Part shown: positions 27,726 to 38,233 of the stretch, one piece after another
Layout of the letters: every line of letters begins with the position of its first letter
Numbering within the stretch: position 1 is the first letter of the stretch
NCBI GenBank assembly: GCA_028281325.1
Contig: JANQKC010000023.1
Location: 92,612 to 156,611 of the forward strand
Length of the DNA stretch: 64,000 nt
Origin: Alphaproteobacteria bacterium
GTDB taxonomy: Bacteria; Pseudomonadota; Alphaproteobacteria; UBA8366
Direction: 5' to 3'
Notes under the pieces: generated by a model
What the model saw: the letters and a program-made list of their open reading frames with translations, nothing else
Database searches by the model: none
What the model was told of the DNA's origin: nothing
Position numbers and translations under genes: made by a program

Positions 27726-27775
27726 TTCCACCTTTGCTTCTAGAACGTCCGGTTCGGTGGTTTATAGTAGCGCGG

Positions 27776-28849
27776 ATGGAGCAAACCGCCAGCCCGTCGC
27801 GTCCGCGCGACGATCTTTCCCAGCACCTCCTCGATTGGTACGACCGGCACCGCCGCACGCTGCCATGGCGCGCGTCGCCCGGCGCGGTTGCCGATCCGTA
27901 TCATGTCTGGCTCAGCGAGATCATGCTGCAGCAGACGACGGTCGCGACGGTCGGCGGGTATTTCGAGAGATTTCTCGGGCGCTGGCCGCGGATCGAGGAT
28001 TTGGCCGCCGCCGATCTGGACCATGTGCTGCATGCCTGGCAGGGACTCGGCTACTACGCCCGGGCGCGAAATCTTCATAAATGCGCGCAAGCCGTCGTCG
28101 CCGACCACGGCGGACGGTTTCCGGACGAAGAAGACGCGTTGCGGAAATTGCCGGGGATCGGGCGCTATACGGCGGCGGCGATCGCGGCGATCGCCTTCGG
28201 CCGGCGCGCGGTTGTGGTCGACGGCAATGTGGAGCGTGTCATGGCGCGGCTCCATCGGGTGACGGAACCGCTGCCGGACTGCAAGTCCCGACTGTATGAC
28301 TTGGCGGATGGTCATACGCCGGACGATCGGGCGGGCGACTATGCCCAGGCTGTGATGGACCTGGGGGCGACGATCTGTATTCCCAAGTCGCCGAAATGCA
28401 TTCTCTGCCCCGCCATCGATGCCTGTGACGGCCGCGATATCGCGGAAACCCTACCGCGCAAGAAACCGAAGGCCGAGAAGCCCACGCGGCGCGGCGTCGT
28501 TTTCTGGTTGGTTCGTCCCGACGGCGCGGTGTTGCTGCGCCGCCGGCCGGAACGCGGCCTGCTCGGCGGCATGATGGAGATTCCGTCGAGCGAATGGCGC
28601 GAAGGGCCGGTTGCGGATGTTTCCATCGTCGCCGGAGAGTCGCCGGTCACGCTGTCCGATATCACCGAAATCCCCGGACTCGTCCGCCATACCTTCACGC
28701 ATTTCCATCTGGAATTGACGGTGACCACGGCACGGGTCGACGCCGATCCGCCGGAAGACTGCATTTGGGTGCCGCCGGACGCCTTCGGCGATTTTGCGCT
28801 GCCCACCGTCATGAAGAAGGTCGTGCGGCACGCGTTAGGCCGCGCGTGA
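27776..28849 (+). CDS. mutY: A/G-specific adenine DNA glycosylase
   Basis: A 357-residue base-excision repair enzyme that removes adenine opposite 8-oxoguanine. It has the LSEIMLQQTTVATV segment with the catalytic Glu, the helix-hairpin-helix LPGIGRYTAAAI, the GNVERV motif after the conserved Asp, and a [4Fe-4S] site with spacing C-x6-C-x2-C-x5-C (CIPKSPKCILCPAIDAC). The C-terminal NUDIX-like domain (about residues 240-357) reads 8-oxoG. It is convergent with ccrM, four bases apart. Confidence 0.95.
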   Translation: MEQTASPSRPRDDLSQHLLDWYDRHRRTLPWRASPGAVADPYHVWLSEIMLQQTTVATVGGYFERFLGRWPRIEDLAAADLDHVLHAWQGLGYYARARNLHKCAQAVVADHGGRFPDEEDALRKLPGIGRYTAAAIAAIAFGRRAVVVDGNVERVMARLHRVTEPLPDCKSRLYDLADGHTPDDRAGDYAQAVMDLGATICIPKSPKCILCPAIDACDGRDIAETLPRKKPKAEKPTRRGVVFWLVRPDGAVLLRRRPERGLLGGMMEIPSSEWREGPVADVSIVAGESPVTLSDITEIPGLVRHTFTHFHLELTVTTARVDADPPEDCIWVPPDAFGDFALPTVMKKVVRHALGRA

Positions 28850-28853
28850 CCGG

Positions 28854-30035
<1,182 letters not shown>

Positions 30036-30043
30036 TTAAGAAA

Positions 30044-30646
30044 TTACTTGGAATATCTAGCGATCGGCGCGAAGGACTGGCGGTGTTGTTCCGTTACGCC
30101 GAGCTTTTGCAGCGCGGCCTGATGTTCCGCCGTGCCGTATCCGGCATTGCGTTCCCAGCCGTATCCCGGGTGCCGCTCGGCAAGGGCGGCCATCAGGCGG
30201 TCGCGCGTCACCTTGGCGACGATCGAGGCCGCCGCGATGGAGAGGCAGCGTCCGTCGCCCTTGACCACGGTTTGCGCCGGGCAGGGCAGGTCGGGGGCGC
30301 AGTTGCCGTCGATCAGCGCGGCGTCGGGCGGCGTTGGCAAAGCGTCGACCGCACGCCGCATTGCGACGAAGGTCGCCTGCAGGATGTTGATGCGGTCGAT
30401 CTCCCGCGGTTCGGCGATGCCGACGCCGTAGTCGATCTTGCCGTCGAGCGCATCGAACAGCGCCTCCCGCGTCTTGCGGCTGAGTTTCTTGGAATCGTCG
30501 AGGCGGTCCAGAAGGGCTTGCGGCACCCGGGCCGGGTCAATCACCGCCGCGGCGGCGACGACCGGTCCCGCCCACGGTCCGCGCCCGGCCTCGTCCACGC
30601 CCGCGACGCGGCCGCCCAATTCGGTTTCCAGTGTCAGGTCCGGCAT
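30044..30646 (-). CDS. rnhB: Ribonuclease HII
   Basis: A 200-residue enzyme that removes ribonucleotides from DNA. The catalytic N-terminal motif [17 protein letters not shown] is complete, as are the [13 protein letters not shown] segment, the LIDGN Asp and the [15 protein letters not shown] block. It ends about 100 bases upstream of ccrM. Its first 110 bases overlap the 3' end of the antiporter gene in another frame, an unusually long overlap. Confidence 0.95.
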   Translation of the reverse strand: MPDLTLETELGGRVAGVDEAGRGPWAGPVVAAAAVIDPARVPQALLDRLDDSKKLSRKTREALFDALDGKIDYGVGIAEPREIDRINILQATFVAMRRAVDALPTPPDAALIDGNCAPDLPCPAQTVVKGDGRCLSIAAASIVAKVTRDRLMAALAERHPGYGWERNAGYGTAEHQAALQKLGVTEQHRQSFAPIARYSK

Positions 30647-32060
30647 CGTTTTCGGCCTCCGTCGGCGCCGTCGTCGTTACGCTGTCCTCGGCATCCGCCG
30701 ATTCGGGCGCTGCATTGGCCCCTGCCAGCGCCAGCTGCGGTCCGCCGGCGCCCGGAACCGGGCTTGTGTCGGTCCTTTCGTCTTCGGATACCGCCGCCTT
30801 CCGCCGGAAGGCGACCGCGACCAGCCGGTCCGTGATCCTGCGCGTGAACCGCCACTCGCGAAAATACATCAGTCGCAGCAGGTCGCTCCAGGAATCGATG
30901 CGCTTGGCCGCTTTGCGTTGCAGCCGGCGCGCGCTCGCCATGTAAAGCGGGCTCGAGATCAGCGACAGGACGGTGACCGCGACGATGAGGCGATGGATAT
31001 CCGTGCTGATGATCGCCTGATTGATCGCGGCCGCGCCGAGGACGAAGGAGAATTCGCCGATCTGCGCCAGGATGACGCTCGACAGGAAGGCGATTTGCCA
31101 CCGTTCGCCCATCAAATGCAGCACGGCGATGTTCAGCGCCGACTTGAAGACGGTAATGAACAGCCAAAGCACGACGACCAGTCCGATATTGTCCCACAGG
31201 AAGGGCAAATCGATGAGCAGCCCGATCGACAGGAAGAACATCATCATCAGGATGCTCTCGATCGGCTTGGCCATCTGATAGATTTCCTGGCGCTGGGCGC
31301 TGTTGCCGACGATCAGCCCGGCGAGGAACGCGCCGAACGGCGGCGAAAGGCCCAGCAGGCCCGCCGCTGCGGCGAGGCCGAAACAGGCGCAGAGCGCCAT
31401 CAACGGCGCCAGGTCGGGTTTGCTGATCAGCAGATCGGCGAACGGCAGGTTGATCTTGCGCCGGCCGCTCAGGAACAGGATCACGCCGGTCAGGATGGCG
31501 ACGGCGGCGAAGACCTTGGCGAAGACCCAGGCCGAGAACTCGCCGCCGGACATGCTGCCGATGATCAGCAGGATCGGCGCGACGGCCAGGTCCTGCGCGA
31601 TCAGCACGCCGACGGTGATGCGCCCGGCGCGGGTGCGCAGCTCGCCGATGTCCTGCAGCATGCGCACCGCGACGGCGGTGCTGCTGAGGGCGAGCACGAA
31701 GCCGAACAGCACCGCCTGTTCCAGCGGCCAGTCGAGCAACTGCATCAGCAGCAGCATCGCGCCGACGCTGACGAATATCTGCATCGCCGTCGTCAGCACG
31801 GCGAGCCGCCACATGCGGCGGAAGCTGCGCAGCGACAGCTCCATGCCGATGAAATAGAGAAGCATCAGGACGCCGAGTTCGGCGAGGAAGTGCACCTGCT
31901 CGCGGTCCTGCACCAACTCGAAGCCGGTGGGGCCGAGGATCACGCCCGCCAGGATGTATCCGACGATCGCCGGCTGCTTGAGCCGGGACATCGCCATGCC
32001 GCAGACCATCGCGGCCAAGGCGACGATCGTAATCCCGGTAAGCTCCTGCGCTCCTTCCAT
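30537..32060 (-). CDS. CPA2-family cation:proton antiporter (Kef/RosB-like)
   Basis: A 507-residue protein with about 12-13 membrane helices of the Na+/H+ exchanger (CPA2) family. Diagnostic segments are [16 protein letters not shown], the [13 protein letters not shown] motif, [17 protein letters not shown] and the [13 protein letters not shown] stretch. There is no RCK/TrkA-N domain, so it is not a full KefB/C. The last 80 residues are polar and end in an Arg/Gly-rich tail ([13 protein letters not shown]) that is coded in the overlap with rnhB. The transported ion (K+ or Na+) cannot be read directly. Confidence 0.88.
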   Translation of the reverse strand: MEGAQELTGITIVALAAMVCGMAMSRLKQPAIVGYILAGVILGPTGFELVQDREQVHFLAELGVLMLLYFIGMELSLRSFRRMWRLAVLTTAMQIFVSVGAMLLLMQLLDWPLEQAVLFGFVLALSSTAVAVRMLQDIGELRTRAGRITVGVLIAQDLAVAPILLIIGSMSGGEFSAWVFAKVFAAVAILTGVILFLSGRRKINLPFADLLISKPDLAPLMALCACFGLAAAAGLLGLSPPFGAFLAGLIVGNSAQRQEIYQMAKPIESILMMMFFLSIGLLIDLPFLWDNIGLVVVLWLFITVFKSALNIAVLHLMGERWQIAFLSSVILAQIGEFSFVLGAAAINQAIISTDIHRLIVAVTVLSLISSPLYMASARRLQRKAAKRIDSWSDLLRLMYFREWRFTRRITDRLVAVAFRRKAAVSEDERTDTSPVPGAGGPQLALAGANAAPESADAEDSVTTTAPTEAENDAGPDTGNRIGRPRRGRGRGRARTVGGTGRRRRGGD

Positions 32061-32123
32061 AACGGCGAAACCCTAACAGCACAGAGTTGCTTCGACGTTA
32101 ACCTTCTGCCGTGATTCGCGCGG

Positions 32124-33203
32124 TCATAACAGGGAAAGTTGGTCGCCCGCCCGGGGCGGCGGCCGGAACTGCGACGTATCGAGCGGCTGGCTTCGGTGGT
32201 GCAGGCCGTACCGCTTGAGCGCCAGCCGGTGGCGCTTCCGCAGCAGGTCGGCATAGCTGCCGGTGCCGCGCATGCGCACGCCCCATGCCGATTGATAGGA
32301 CCCGCCGTTCCTCGTGTCCCGGATCAGGGAGAGGACATGCTTGGCGCGGTCCGGGAAATGGGCGTGCAGCCATTCCTCGAACAGGTGGCGGATTTCGAGC
32401 GGCAGGCGCAGCAGGATATAGCCGGCGCCGTGCGCGCCGGCCTCGGCGGCAGCTTCGAGGATTCGCTCGAGCTCCATATCGTTGATCGCCGGGATCATCG
32501 GCGCGGCCAGGACGCTCGTCGGTACGCCGGCGTCGCTCAGCGCCTTCAGCGCGGCGAGCCGTTTCGCCGGGGTCGAGGCGCGCGGCTCCATGACGCGCGC
32601 GACATGGCGGTCGAGCGTGGTGATCGACAGCGCGACGGCCGCCTGGTTGCGCGACGCCATATCGGCCAGGATATCCAGGTCGCGCAGGATCAACGCGGAC
32701 TTCGTGACGATGGTGACCGGGTGGTTGAATTCCTGCAGCACCAGCAGGATTTGCCGCATGAGCTGTTTTTCGCGGTCGACCGGCTGATAGGGGTCGGTGT
32801 TGGTGCCGAGCGCGATCTTCGCGGGTTTGTATTTCGGGTCGCGCAATTCCCGGCGCAGGACGTCCGCCACGTCCGGCTTGTAGAACAGCCGACTTTCGAA
32901 ATCGAGGCCCGGCGACAGGCCGTAATAGGCATGGGTCGGGCGGGCGAAACAATAGACGCAGCCATGCTCACAGCCCCGGTAGGGGTTGATCGACCGGTCG
33001 AACGGGATGTCCGGCGACGTGTTGTAGGTGATCACATGCCGCGCCGTGTCGACGCCGAGGGTCGTGCGCAGCGGCGGCGGCTCTTCGTCGTCGCCCGGCC
33101 AGCCGTCGTCGACTCGCACGTGGTCGTGGGGTTCGAAACGCCCCGTCTTGTTACTGACGGCCCCGCGTCCCTTTCGCGGCAGATTGGGCAGGATGTCGTC
33201 CAT
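32124..33203 (-). CDS. PA0069-family radical SAM protein
   Basis: A 359-residue radical SAM protein related to spore photoproduct lyase-like proteins (PA0069 group). The cluster-binding cysteines are in PYRGCEHGCVYCFARP (Cys78, Cys82 and Cys85). Other segments are the KIALGTNTDPYQPVDRE strand and the ALSITTLDRHVARVMEPRA block. The reaction is unknown. ATG at 33203 is used. Its 5' region, together with its upstream leader, is duplicated at 34016-34189 on the far side of a toxin-antitoxin pair. A plausible promoter (TTGAAT, TATACC) lies just upstream. Confidence 0.88.
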   Translation of the reverse strand: MDDILPNLPRKGRGAVSNKTGRFEPHDHVRVDDGWPGDDEEPPPLRTTLGVDTARHVITYNTSPDIPFDRSINPYRGCEHGCVYCFARPTHAYYGLSPGLDFESRLFYKPDVADVLRRELRDPKYKPAKIALGTNTDPYQPVDREKQLMRQILLVLQEFNHPVTIVTKSALILRDLDILADMASRNQAAVALSITTLDRHVARVMEPRASTPAKRLAALKALSDAGVPTSVLAAPMIPAINDMELERILEAAAEAGAHGAGYILLRLPLEIRHLFEEWLHAHFPDRAKHVLSLIRDTRNGGSYQSAWGVRMRGTGSYADLLRKRHRLALKRYGLHHRSQPLDTSQFRPPPRAGDQLSLL

Positions 33204-33240
33204 GAAAAAAATGGTATAGAACAAAATAAGAACATTCAAG
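33066..33240. repeat. Direct repeat copy 1 (5' end of radical SAM gene)
   Basis: The left copy of a direct repeat of about 175 bases, inside and just before the intact radical SAM gene. It matches 34016-34189 at an offset of 950 bases. The coding part (33073-33203) differs at only two positions by eye, whereas the 37 bases before the start codon match only loosely. Together the copies bracket the toxin-antitoxin genes. Confidence 0.85.
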
Positions 33241-33259
33241 GTAATTGGGGTTTTGCGGA

Positions 33260-33288
33260 TTGACATTTATACGGCATTGCCGTATATT
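33260..33288 (+). promoter_or_regulatory. Promoter and palindromic operator of the toxin-antitoxin operon
   Basis: A near-consensus promoter: TTGACA (33260-33265), 17 bases, TATATT (33283-33288). A perfect 9-bp inverted repeat with one central base, TATACGGCA-T-TGCCGTATA (33268-33286), fills the spacer and covers the -10. That is where the antitoxin would bind to repress its own operon. The predicted start point falls at or next to the ATG at 33296, implying a leaderless mRNA. Confidence 0.75.
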
Positions 33289-33295
33289 AAGATTC

Positions 33296-33667
33296 ATGTT
33301 CACGGTCATCCAAACGCGGATGTTCGATACCCAGGCGAGGCGCGCCGGCGTTACCGAGGAAGAACTCCAGGAAATTGTTTCCTCGATCTCCGCGGACCCT
33401 TTGCAAGGGGATTTAATTCAGGGTGCGGGTGGGGCACGGAAATGCCGATTTGCGAAGGCTGGCGGCGGCAAGCGTGGTGGATACCGAACCATCCATTATT
33501 ACGCCGCTGACGATGTGCCTGTGTTCTTGTTGTCCATCTACACGAAAAATCAACAGGACAATATTTCGGACGCGGGCAAGAGGGCTTTGCGAGATATGTT
33601 GAGCACTATTGCCGACGATTACCGGGAAATGGTCGTGACCAAGATTACCCAGCTTTACCGGAGATAG
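33296..33667 (+). CDS. HigB/RelE-like toxin of a type II toxin-antitoxin pair
   Basis: A 123-residue RelE-superfamily protein (PF06296-like). The CRFAKAGGGKRGGYRTIHYY segment is the characteristic GKxGGYR core, and the C-terminal LYRR is typical. Such toxins cut mRNA on the ribosome. Toxin-before-antitoxin order, as here, is the HigBA arrangement. The start is ATG at 33296; no real ribosome site precedes it, in line with a leaderless transcript. The antitoxin gene starts four bases after the stop. Confidence 0.85.
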   Translation: MFTVIQTRMFDTQARRAGVTEEELQEIVSSISADPLQGDLIQGAGGARKCRFAKAGGGKRGGYRTIHYYAADDVPVFLLSIYTKNQQDNISDAGKRALRDMLSTIADDYREMVVTKITQLYRR

Positions 33668-33671
33668 AGCG

Positions 33672-33980
33672 ATGTCCGACTTTGAAAAAGAACTGCTCCA
33701 AAGTGCCAAGGAAGCGCAAGCCATTGCCCGTGGGGAAGCGGAACCCGCTGCCGTGTTCGAACCCGCGAAAGTCGATGTCAGCGAAGTCAGAAAAAAGCTC
33801 GGCATGACGCAAACGGCTTTCGCGCAAACCTTCCGCCTTCGCGTGGCCACGGTCCGCGATTGGGAACAGGGCCGTAGGGCGCCGGATCAGAGTGCGCGTG
33901 TGCTGCTCAATGTTATCAAGCACAACCCCGATGCGGTTTTGAAAGCTCTGGAATCGGAAGAAGAATCGGCACGCGCCTGA
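33672..33980 (+). CDS. XRE-family antitoxin (HigA-like)
   Basis: A 102-residue protein with an acidic N-terminal part and a helix-turn-helix domain at about residues 35-85 (VRKKLGMTQTAFAQTFRLRVATVRDWEQ is the HTH core, read in two adjoining helices). It would neutralise the upstream toxin and bind the palindrome at 33268-33286. It directly follows the toxin gene. The gene ends 36 bases before the degenerate copy of the radical SAM 5' end. Confidence 0.87.
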   Translation: MSDFEKELLQSAKEAQAIARGEAEPAAVFEPAKVDVSEVRKKLGMTQTAFAQTFRLRVATVRDWEQGRRAPDQSARVLLNVIKHNPDAVLKALESEEESARA

Positions 33981-34015
33981 TATTCGTTGTCGTCTTCATG
34001 TCGGCGATAGGCGTT

Positions 34016-34153
34016 GCGCAATGGCGGCGGCTCCTCGTCGTCGCCCGGCCAGCCGTCGTCGACTCGCACGTGGTCGTGGGGTTCGAAACGCCTCGTCTTG
34101 TTACTGACGGCCCCGCGTCCCTTTCGCGGCAGATTGGGCAGGATGTCGTCCAT
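34016..34153 (-). pseudogene. Truncated 5' fragment of the radical SAM gene
   Basis: Reads the first 46 codons of the radical SAM gene at 32124-33203 with almost no change (only Gly21 to Arg among these residues), then departs into unrelated sequence. All cysteines of the cluster motif are missing, so it cannot be active. The frame runs on into the reverse complement of the antitoxin gene and stops at 33887, which would give an 88-residue hybrid. The -10-like sequence present before the intact copy is degraded here. Confidence 0.8.
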
Positions 34154-34189
34154 CGGAAAACGACAGAGGACAAAAATAGAACATTCAAG
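34016..34189. repeat. Direct repeat copy 2 (duplicated 5' end and leader)
   Basis: The right copy of the repeat at 33066-33240, offset by 950 bases in the coding part and 949 in the leader. The shared GAACATTCAAG near 34179-34189 marks the end of recognisable similarity. It lies immediately upstream of the glycosyltransferase gene and probably marks the original position of the radical SAM 5' end. Confidence 0.8.
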
Positions 34190-34237
34190 ATGATTCGTTC
34201 TGTTGGTCGTGCGGCGCAGCGTGGTACATATCCGGCC

Positions 34238-34924
34238 ATGGGCAAGATCAGCGTCATCATTCCCACTTTGAACGCGGCGGTGGGGCTGCGGGACTCGTTG
34301 CCAGCGGTCGGCGCGTTTTCGGCGCTCGACTTGTTGTCCGAAGTGATCTTCGCCGACGGTGGATCGAGTGACGAGACGGCGGCGATCGCAGAGGAGTCCG
34401 GCGCGGTTTTCCTGCCGGCGGAAAAGGGGCGGGGCAATCAATTGGCCGCGGCGGCGGCGTCGGCGCGCGGCGATTGGCTGCTGTTCCTGCATGCGGATAC
34501 GGCGCTGGAGCCCGGCTGGGACGATGTCGTCCGCGCCTTCGTCGACGATCCCGGCAATGCCGAGCGGGCGGGATATTTCCGGTACCGGCTGAACGACCGG
34601 TCGCCCGGTGCGCGCTGGCTGGAGATGCTGGTGGCACTACGCTGCCGCCTGTTTCACCTGCCCTACGGCGATCAAGGGTTGCTGATCTCCCGCGCCCTGT
34701 ATCAGCGGCTCGGTGGGTTCATGCCGGTGCCGTTGATGGAGGACGTCGATCTGGTGCGCCGCGTCGGCCGGCGGCGATTGGTTGCCTTGCCGAGCGCGGC
34801 GGTGACATCGGCGGTGCGCTACCGGCGGGACGGATATCTGCTGCGGCCGCTCCGCAACTTGTGCTGTCTGACGCTGTATTTCCTGGGCGTTCCGCCGCGC
34901 GCCATCGTCAAGCTCTACGGGTGA
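34238..34924 (+). CDS. Family 2 glycosyltransferase-like protein (TIGR04283 type)
   Basis: A 228-residue GT2-fold protein. The nucleotide-sugar-binding start ISVIIPTLNA, the acidic EVIFADGGSSDET segment and the FLHADTAL motif are clear. The PYGDQGLLISRALYQRLGGF and MEDVDLVRR blocks match the TIGR04283 group (transferase 2 associated with radical SAM/selenodomain proteins). The substrate is unknown. The start is ATG at 34238; an in-frame ATG at 34190, right after the repeat, would add 16 residues. It overlaps the next gene (GTGA). Confidence 0.85.
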   Translation: MGKISVIIPTLNAAVGLRDSLPAVGAFSALDLLSEVIFADGGSSDETAAIAEESGAVFLPAEKGRGNQLAAAAASARGDWLLFLHADTALEPGWDDVVRAFVDDPGNAERAGYFRYRLNDRSPGARWLEMLVALRCRLFHLPYGDQGLLISRALYQRLGGFMPVPLMEDVDLVRRVGRRRLVALPSAAVTSAVRYRRDGYLLRPLRNLCCLTLYFLGVPPRAIVKLYG

Positions 34925-35505
34925 GGCCACGCCTCGTCATATTCGCGAAAGCGCCGCGGCTGGGCACGGTGAAGACCCGGCTCGCCCGCGACATCGGGCC
35001 AGTGGCGGCGTTGCGCTTCTACGCGAGCACGATGCGGCGGATCACCCGGCGTCTGGCGCGGGATCCGCGCTGGGACACCGTTCTGGCGGTGACGCCGGGG
35101 GACGGCGGCTGGCCCGCCGGCGTGCGCCGTATCCCGCAGGGGGCCGGCGACCTGGGCGACCGGATGGACCGGGTCATGCGGACCATGCCGCCGGGACCGG
35201 TCGTCATCATCGGGACCGACATCCCCAACATTGCGCCGCGCCATATCGCCGGCGCTTTTGCAAGGCTCGGCGATCATCAGGCGGTTTTCGGTCCGGCGGA
35301 CGACGGCGGCTACTGGCTGATCGGATTGCGGCGGCGGCCGTTCACGCCGCGGCTGGTCGGCCCGGTGCGCTGGTCGACCGAACACGCCCTGGCGGATACA
35401 CGCCGGATGCTCGGGCCGCGCGTGACGACAGCGATGCTGGAAACGCTGACCGATGTGGATGACGGCGCGGGGCTTGCCCGCTGGCGGGAGTCGCGGCGGC
35501 GCTAG
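34921..35505 (+). CDS. DUF2064/TIGR04282-type transferase
   Basis: A 194-residue protein with a nucleotidyl/glycosyl-transferase-like fold. It shows [18 protein letters not shown] at the N-terminus, [11 protein letters not shown] in the middle and the [14 protein letters not shown] motif, which are diagnostic of the DUF2064/TIGR04282 group (transferase 1 of the same association as its neighbour). GTG at 34921 overlaps the upstream stop, so the two proteins should be made together. It shares a CTAG stop region with the convergent moaB gene. Confidence 0.85.
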   Translation: MRPRLVIFAKAPRLGTVKTRLARDIGPVAALRFYASTMRRITRRLARDPRWDTVLAVTPGDGGWPAGVRRIPQGAGDLGDRMDRVMRTMPPGPVVIIGTDIPNIAPRHIAGAFARLGDHQAVFGPADDGGYWLIGLRRRPFTPRLVGPVRWSTEHALADTRRMLGPRVTTAMLETLTDVDDGAGLARWRESRRR

Positions 35506-36029
35506 CTTTCCTGTAGGCGCGGCATCAGTTCGACGAAATTGCAGGGCCGGTAGCGGTTGTCCAGTTGATGCACCAGGATTTCGTCCCAGGCGTCCCGGCA
35601 AGCCCCGGTCGATCCCGGCAGCGCGAACAGATAGGTGCCCTGCGCGACACCGGCCATGGCGCGGCTCTGGATCGTCGACGTGCCGATCTTCTGGTAACTG
35701 ACCCAGCGGAACAATTCGCCGAAACCGGGGATGTCCTTTTCGCAAATGCGGTCGAAGGCCTCCGGCGTGACGTCGCGGCCGGTGACGCCGGTGCCGCCGG
35801 TGGCGATCACCACGTCGATTTCCGGGTCGGCGACCCAGCCCGCCAGGGTGTCGGCGATGGTATCGGCTTCGTCTTTGACGATCTTGCGCACCGCCAATTT
35901 GTGCCCGGCCGTTTCCAGCCGTTCGACAAGGGTATCGCCCGACCGGTCGTCGGCTTCCGTCCGCGTATCGGAAACGGTCAGGACTGCGATGTTGACGGGA
36001 AGGAAGGGCCGTTTTTCATCCAGTGGCAC
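35502..36029 (-). CDS. moaB: Molybdenum cofactor biosynthesis protein MoaB
   Basis: A 175-residue MoaB/Mog-fold protein that adenylates or otherwise processes molybdopterin. It has the [21 protein letters not shown] start, the molybdopterin-binding [17 protein letters not shown] loop and the [18 protein letters not shown] motif. GTG at 36029 is chosen, five bases after the stop of the lytic transglycosylase gene; the frame is open further upstream but that part overlaps the neighbour. No other moa genes are in the window. Confidence 0.92.
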   Translation of the reverse strand: MPLDEKRPFLPVNIAVLTVSDTRTEADDRSGDTLVERLETAGHKLAVRKIVKDEADTIADTLAGWVADPEIDVVIATGGTGVTGRDVTPEAFDRICEKDIPGFGELFRWVSYQKIGTSTIQSRAMAGVAQGTYLFALPGSTGACRDAWDEILVHQLDNRYRPCNFVELMPRLQES

Positions 36030-36034
36030 GTTGC

Positions 36035-38152
36035 TCAGAGTCCCGTGGCGTTTTTGCTCGCATAGCTGCTCGGCTTGCTGTCGAGCGAGGTGTAGCTTGG
36101 CCACTCGCCGGATGCAATGGCGTCGAGCGACGGCGCGGGCTGACCGAGACGGTAGCGATAGATCCAAAGATTGGTCAAGACGCGCTCGACATAGTCGCGG
36201 GTTTCGCTCAGCGGGATGCTCTCGATGAACAGCAGCGGGTCGCCCAGGTAGTCGTTGCGCCGCCGCCATTTGCGCAAGTTGCCGGGGCCGCCGTTATACG
36301 CCGCGACCGTGTAGAACAGATCGCCGTCGATGTTGGGGTCTTCCAGCAGATGATGAACGTATTTCTGCCCCAGCGTCATGTTCAATTCGGGGTCGAAGAG
36401 CTGGCCACGCCGCGATCCCCGGAACCGCTTGCCGGCCATGTAGCTGGCGGTGCGCGGCATCAACTGCATCAGGCCGCGCGCGCCGGCCCGGCTCTTGGCC
36501 CGAATGCGGAAGCGCGATTCCTGCCGCATCACCGCGTAAAGCAGGGCGCGGTCGATTGTAAAGCCGTTCGACGGCTCCCACTCGGGCAGCGGGTAAAGGG
36601 CCGAATCGTAGGTCTCGTTGTCGCGGAAATGCAGCACGTCGCCGACGCGCAGCGATAGCGACGGCAGATTATGGCGTACCGATACCGATACCAGCACGCG
36701 CGCCATCTCCGGCGATAGGGCGCCGCCGATCCGTTTCAATTCTCTTTCCGCCCGGGTTACCTCATCGATCTGCAATAGGGCGACCGCGCGCTTGACCTGC
36801 GGTTTCGTCTGCAGTTCTTGCCAGGCTTCGCCGGTCGGCGCCGGCAGCGACCAATCGTAAGACGGCTCGGTGCCGAGCGAGCGGATGGCCAGTAGACCGT
36901 AGAAGGTGCGGGGATACCGCGCGGCCTTCTTCAAGTAGTAGTTCACGCGGTCCGGCTGCTGACTCACCAGATAGGCGCGCCCGGCCCAGAATGCCGCGGC
37001 GGAGCGTGTCCATCTGGAGCGGAGCTTGCCGTCCGACATCGCGCTGAAATGTTGCGCGGCCAGTTCGGCCTTGCCAAGCCGCCATGCGGCGAGACCGGCC
37101 CACCAATGCGCTATCGGCACCACCGCGCCGGACCGTTTGCCCGCGGGCGAGGCGAGTTCCAGGGCCTTGCGGGTCTTGCCCCTATGGAACAGGCTTCCGG
37201 CGACCTGCGCGCGGCTCTCGTCCAGGCTGACCGTATCGAAGACGCGTCGGGTTTTCGATAGGTTGAGCAGCTTCAGTGCGCGCGTCGTGCGGCCGCGATA
37301 CAGATGATTGCGGATTTGACGTTGCGTCGTCCGGACATAGCGCCGTTTCCACGAACTCAGTTGGTGATAGCCGGTGCGGCCCTCGTAGCGGTCCCGGCGC
37401 GGCGTCTGTTGGACATACTTCTCGCGGGTCGGCTGGGGCGGGCGTCGATAATTCTTCGGTCGCCGTTTGAGCGCCAACTTGTAGACCCGTTCCGCGCCGG
37501 GATGATCGCGGTACCGGACCATCCAGTCGCGCAATTCCTTGTAGCTGGAACGATAATTGCGGTGCATCAGCCGGTGATACCGAACATGGCCAAGCAACAG
37601 GGGATCGGATAGTTGCTTGATGAGCTTGTCCGCAGTCTTCCAGCGCCGCCGTTCTTGTTGTTCGAAAATCTTGCGATATAGCTTGGCATCGGCCGCCGAC
37701 AGGATGTGCGGCAAATCGACGCCCGACATCGGCGTTGCGACCTGTCGTGGGTCCGGTGTCTTAACCACGCCCGCGGCGGTCAATGGCGCCTGCGTCGCGA
37801 TGGGCGGGTCGGATGTCGCAAAATTCCCGGTTGCTTCGATGGCCTGGTCGGCGTTTTCCCCGACGGCGCGATAACCTGGCCCGGGATTGCCGACGGTCCG
37901 GTTCTGCGCCTCTTCAGACGCCCGGATGCGGGCGTCCTCGTAGCGGGTAAGCTCTTCCAGAATCTTCTGGACCGTCCGCGTCGAGACGGGAATGTCCGTG
38001 TCCGGCGTGGTCATCATGAAGCCAGGCACCGGCGCGTCGCCGAAATCGTAGAATTCCAGATCCTCCGTCGCGTTGGCGGCGGTGGCAAAGCTGATAGCCG
38101 AGAGAAAGGCGATCAGACGGACGGCGTCGCGCGTCTGCGTGAACCTTGGCAT
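36035..38152 (-). CDS. Slt-type lytic murein transglycosylase
   Basis: A 705-residue exported protein. It has a signal peptide ([17 protein letters not shown]), a long helical super-ring region typical of soluble lytic transglycosylase, and a C-terminal lysozyme-like SLT domain at about residues 520-665. The catalytic glutamate is in [16 protein letters not shown], followed by [10 protein letters not shown] and the [10 protein letters not shown] motif. It cleaves peptidoglycan glycan strands in the periplasm. ATG at 38152 is preferred over a TTG two codons upstream. moaB follows after five bases. Confidence 0.92.
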   Translation of the reverse strand: MPRFTQTRDAVRLIAFLSAISFATAANATEDLEFYDFGDAPVPGFMMTTPDTDIPVSTRTVQKILEELTRYEDARIRASEEAQNRTVGNPGPGYRAVGENADQAIEATGNFATSDPPIATQAPLTAAGVVKTPDPRQVATPMSGVDLPHILSAADAKLYRKIFEQQERRRWKTADKLIKQLSDPLLLGHVRYHRLMHRNYRSSYKELRDWMVRYRDHPGAERVYKLALKRRPKNYRRPPQPTREKYVQQTPRRDRYEGRTGYHQLSSWKRRYVRTTQRQIRNHLYRGRTTRALKLLNLSKTRRVFDTVSLDESRAQVAGSLFHRGKTRKALELASPAGKRSGAVVPIAHWWAGLAAWRLGKAELAAQHFSAMSDGKLRSRWTRSAAAFWAGRAYLVSQQPDRVNYYLKKAARYPRTFYGLLAIRSLGTEPSYDWSLPAPTGEAWQELQTKPQVKRAVALLQIDEVTRAERELKRIGGALSPEMARVLVSVSVRHNLPSLSLRVGDVLHFRDNETYDSALYPLPEWEPSNGFTIDRALLYAVMRQESRFRIRAKSRAGARGLMQLMPRTASYMAGKRFRGSRRGQLFDPELNMTLGQKYVHHLLEDPNIDGDLFYTVAAYNGGPGNLRKWRRRNDYLGDPLLFIESIPLSETRDYVERVLTNLWIYRYRLGQPAPSLDAIASGEWPSYTSLDSKPSSYASKNATGL

Positions 38153-38233
38153 GCTCAATCCGAGGGGGTGAATCCCCTGCTCCCCTGAATCTTTATTGGT
38201 AGAATTATCGCGAATCTCTACTCTAATCGCAAG

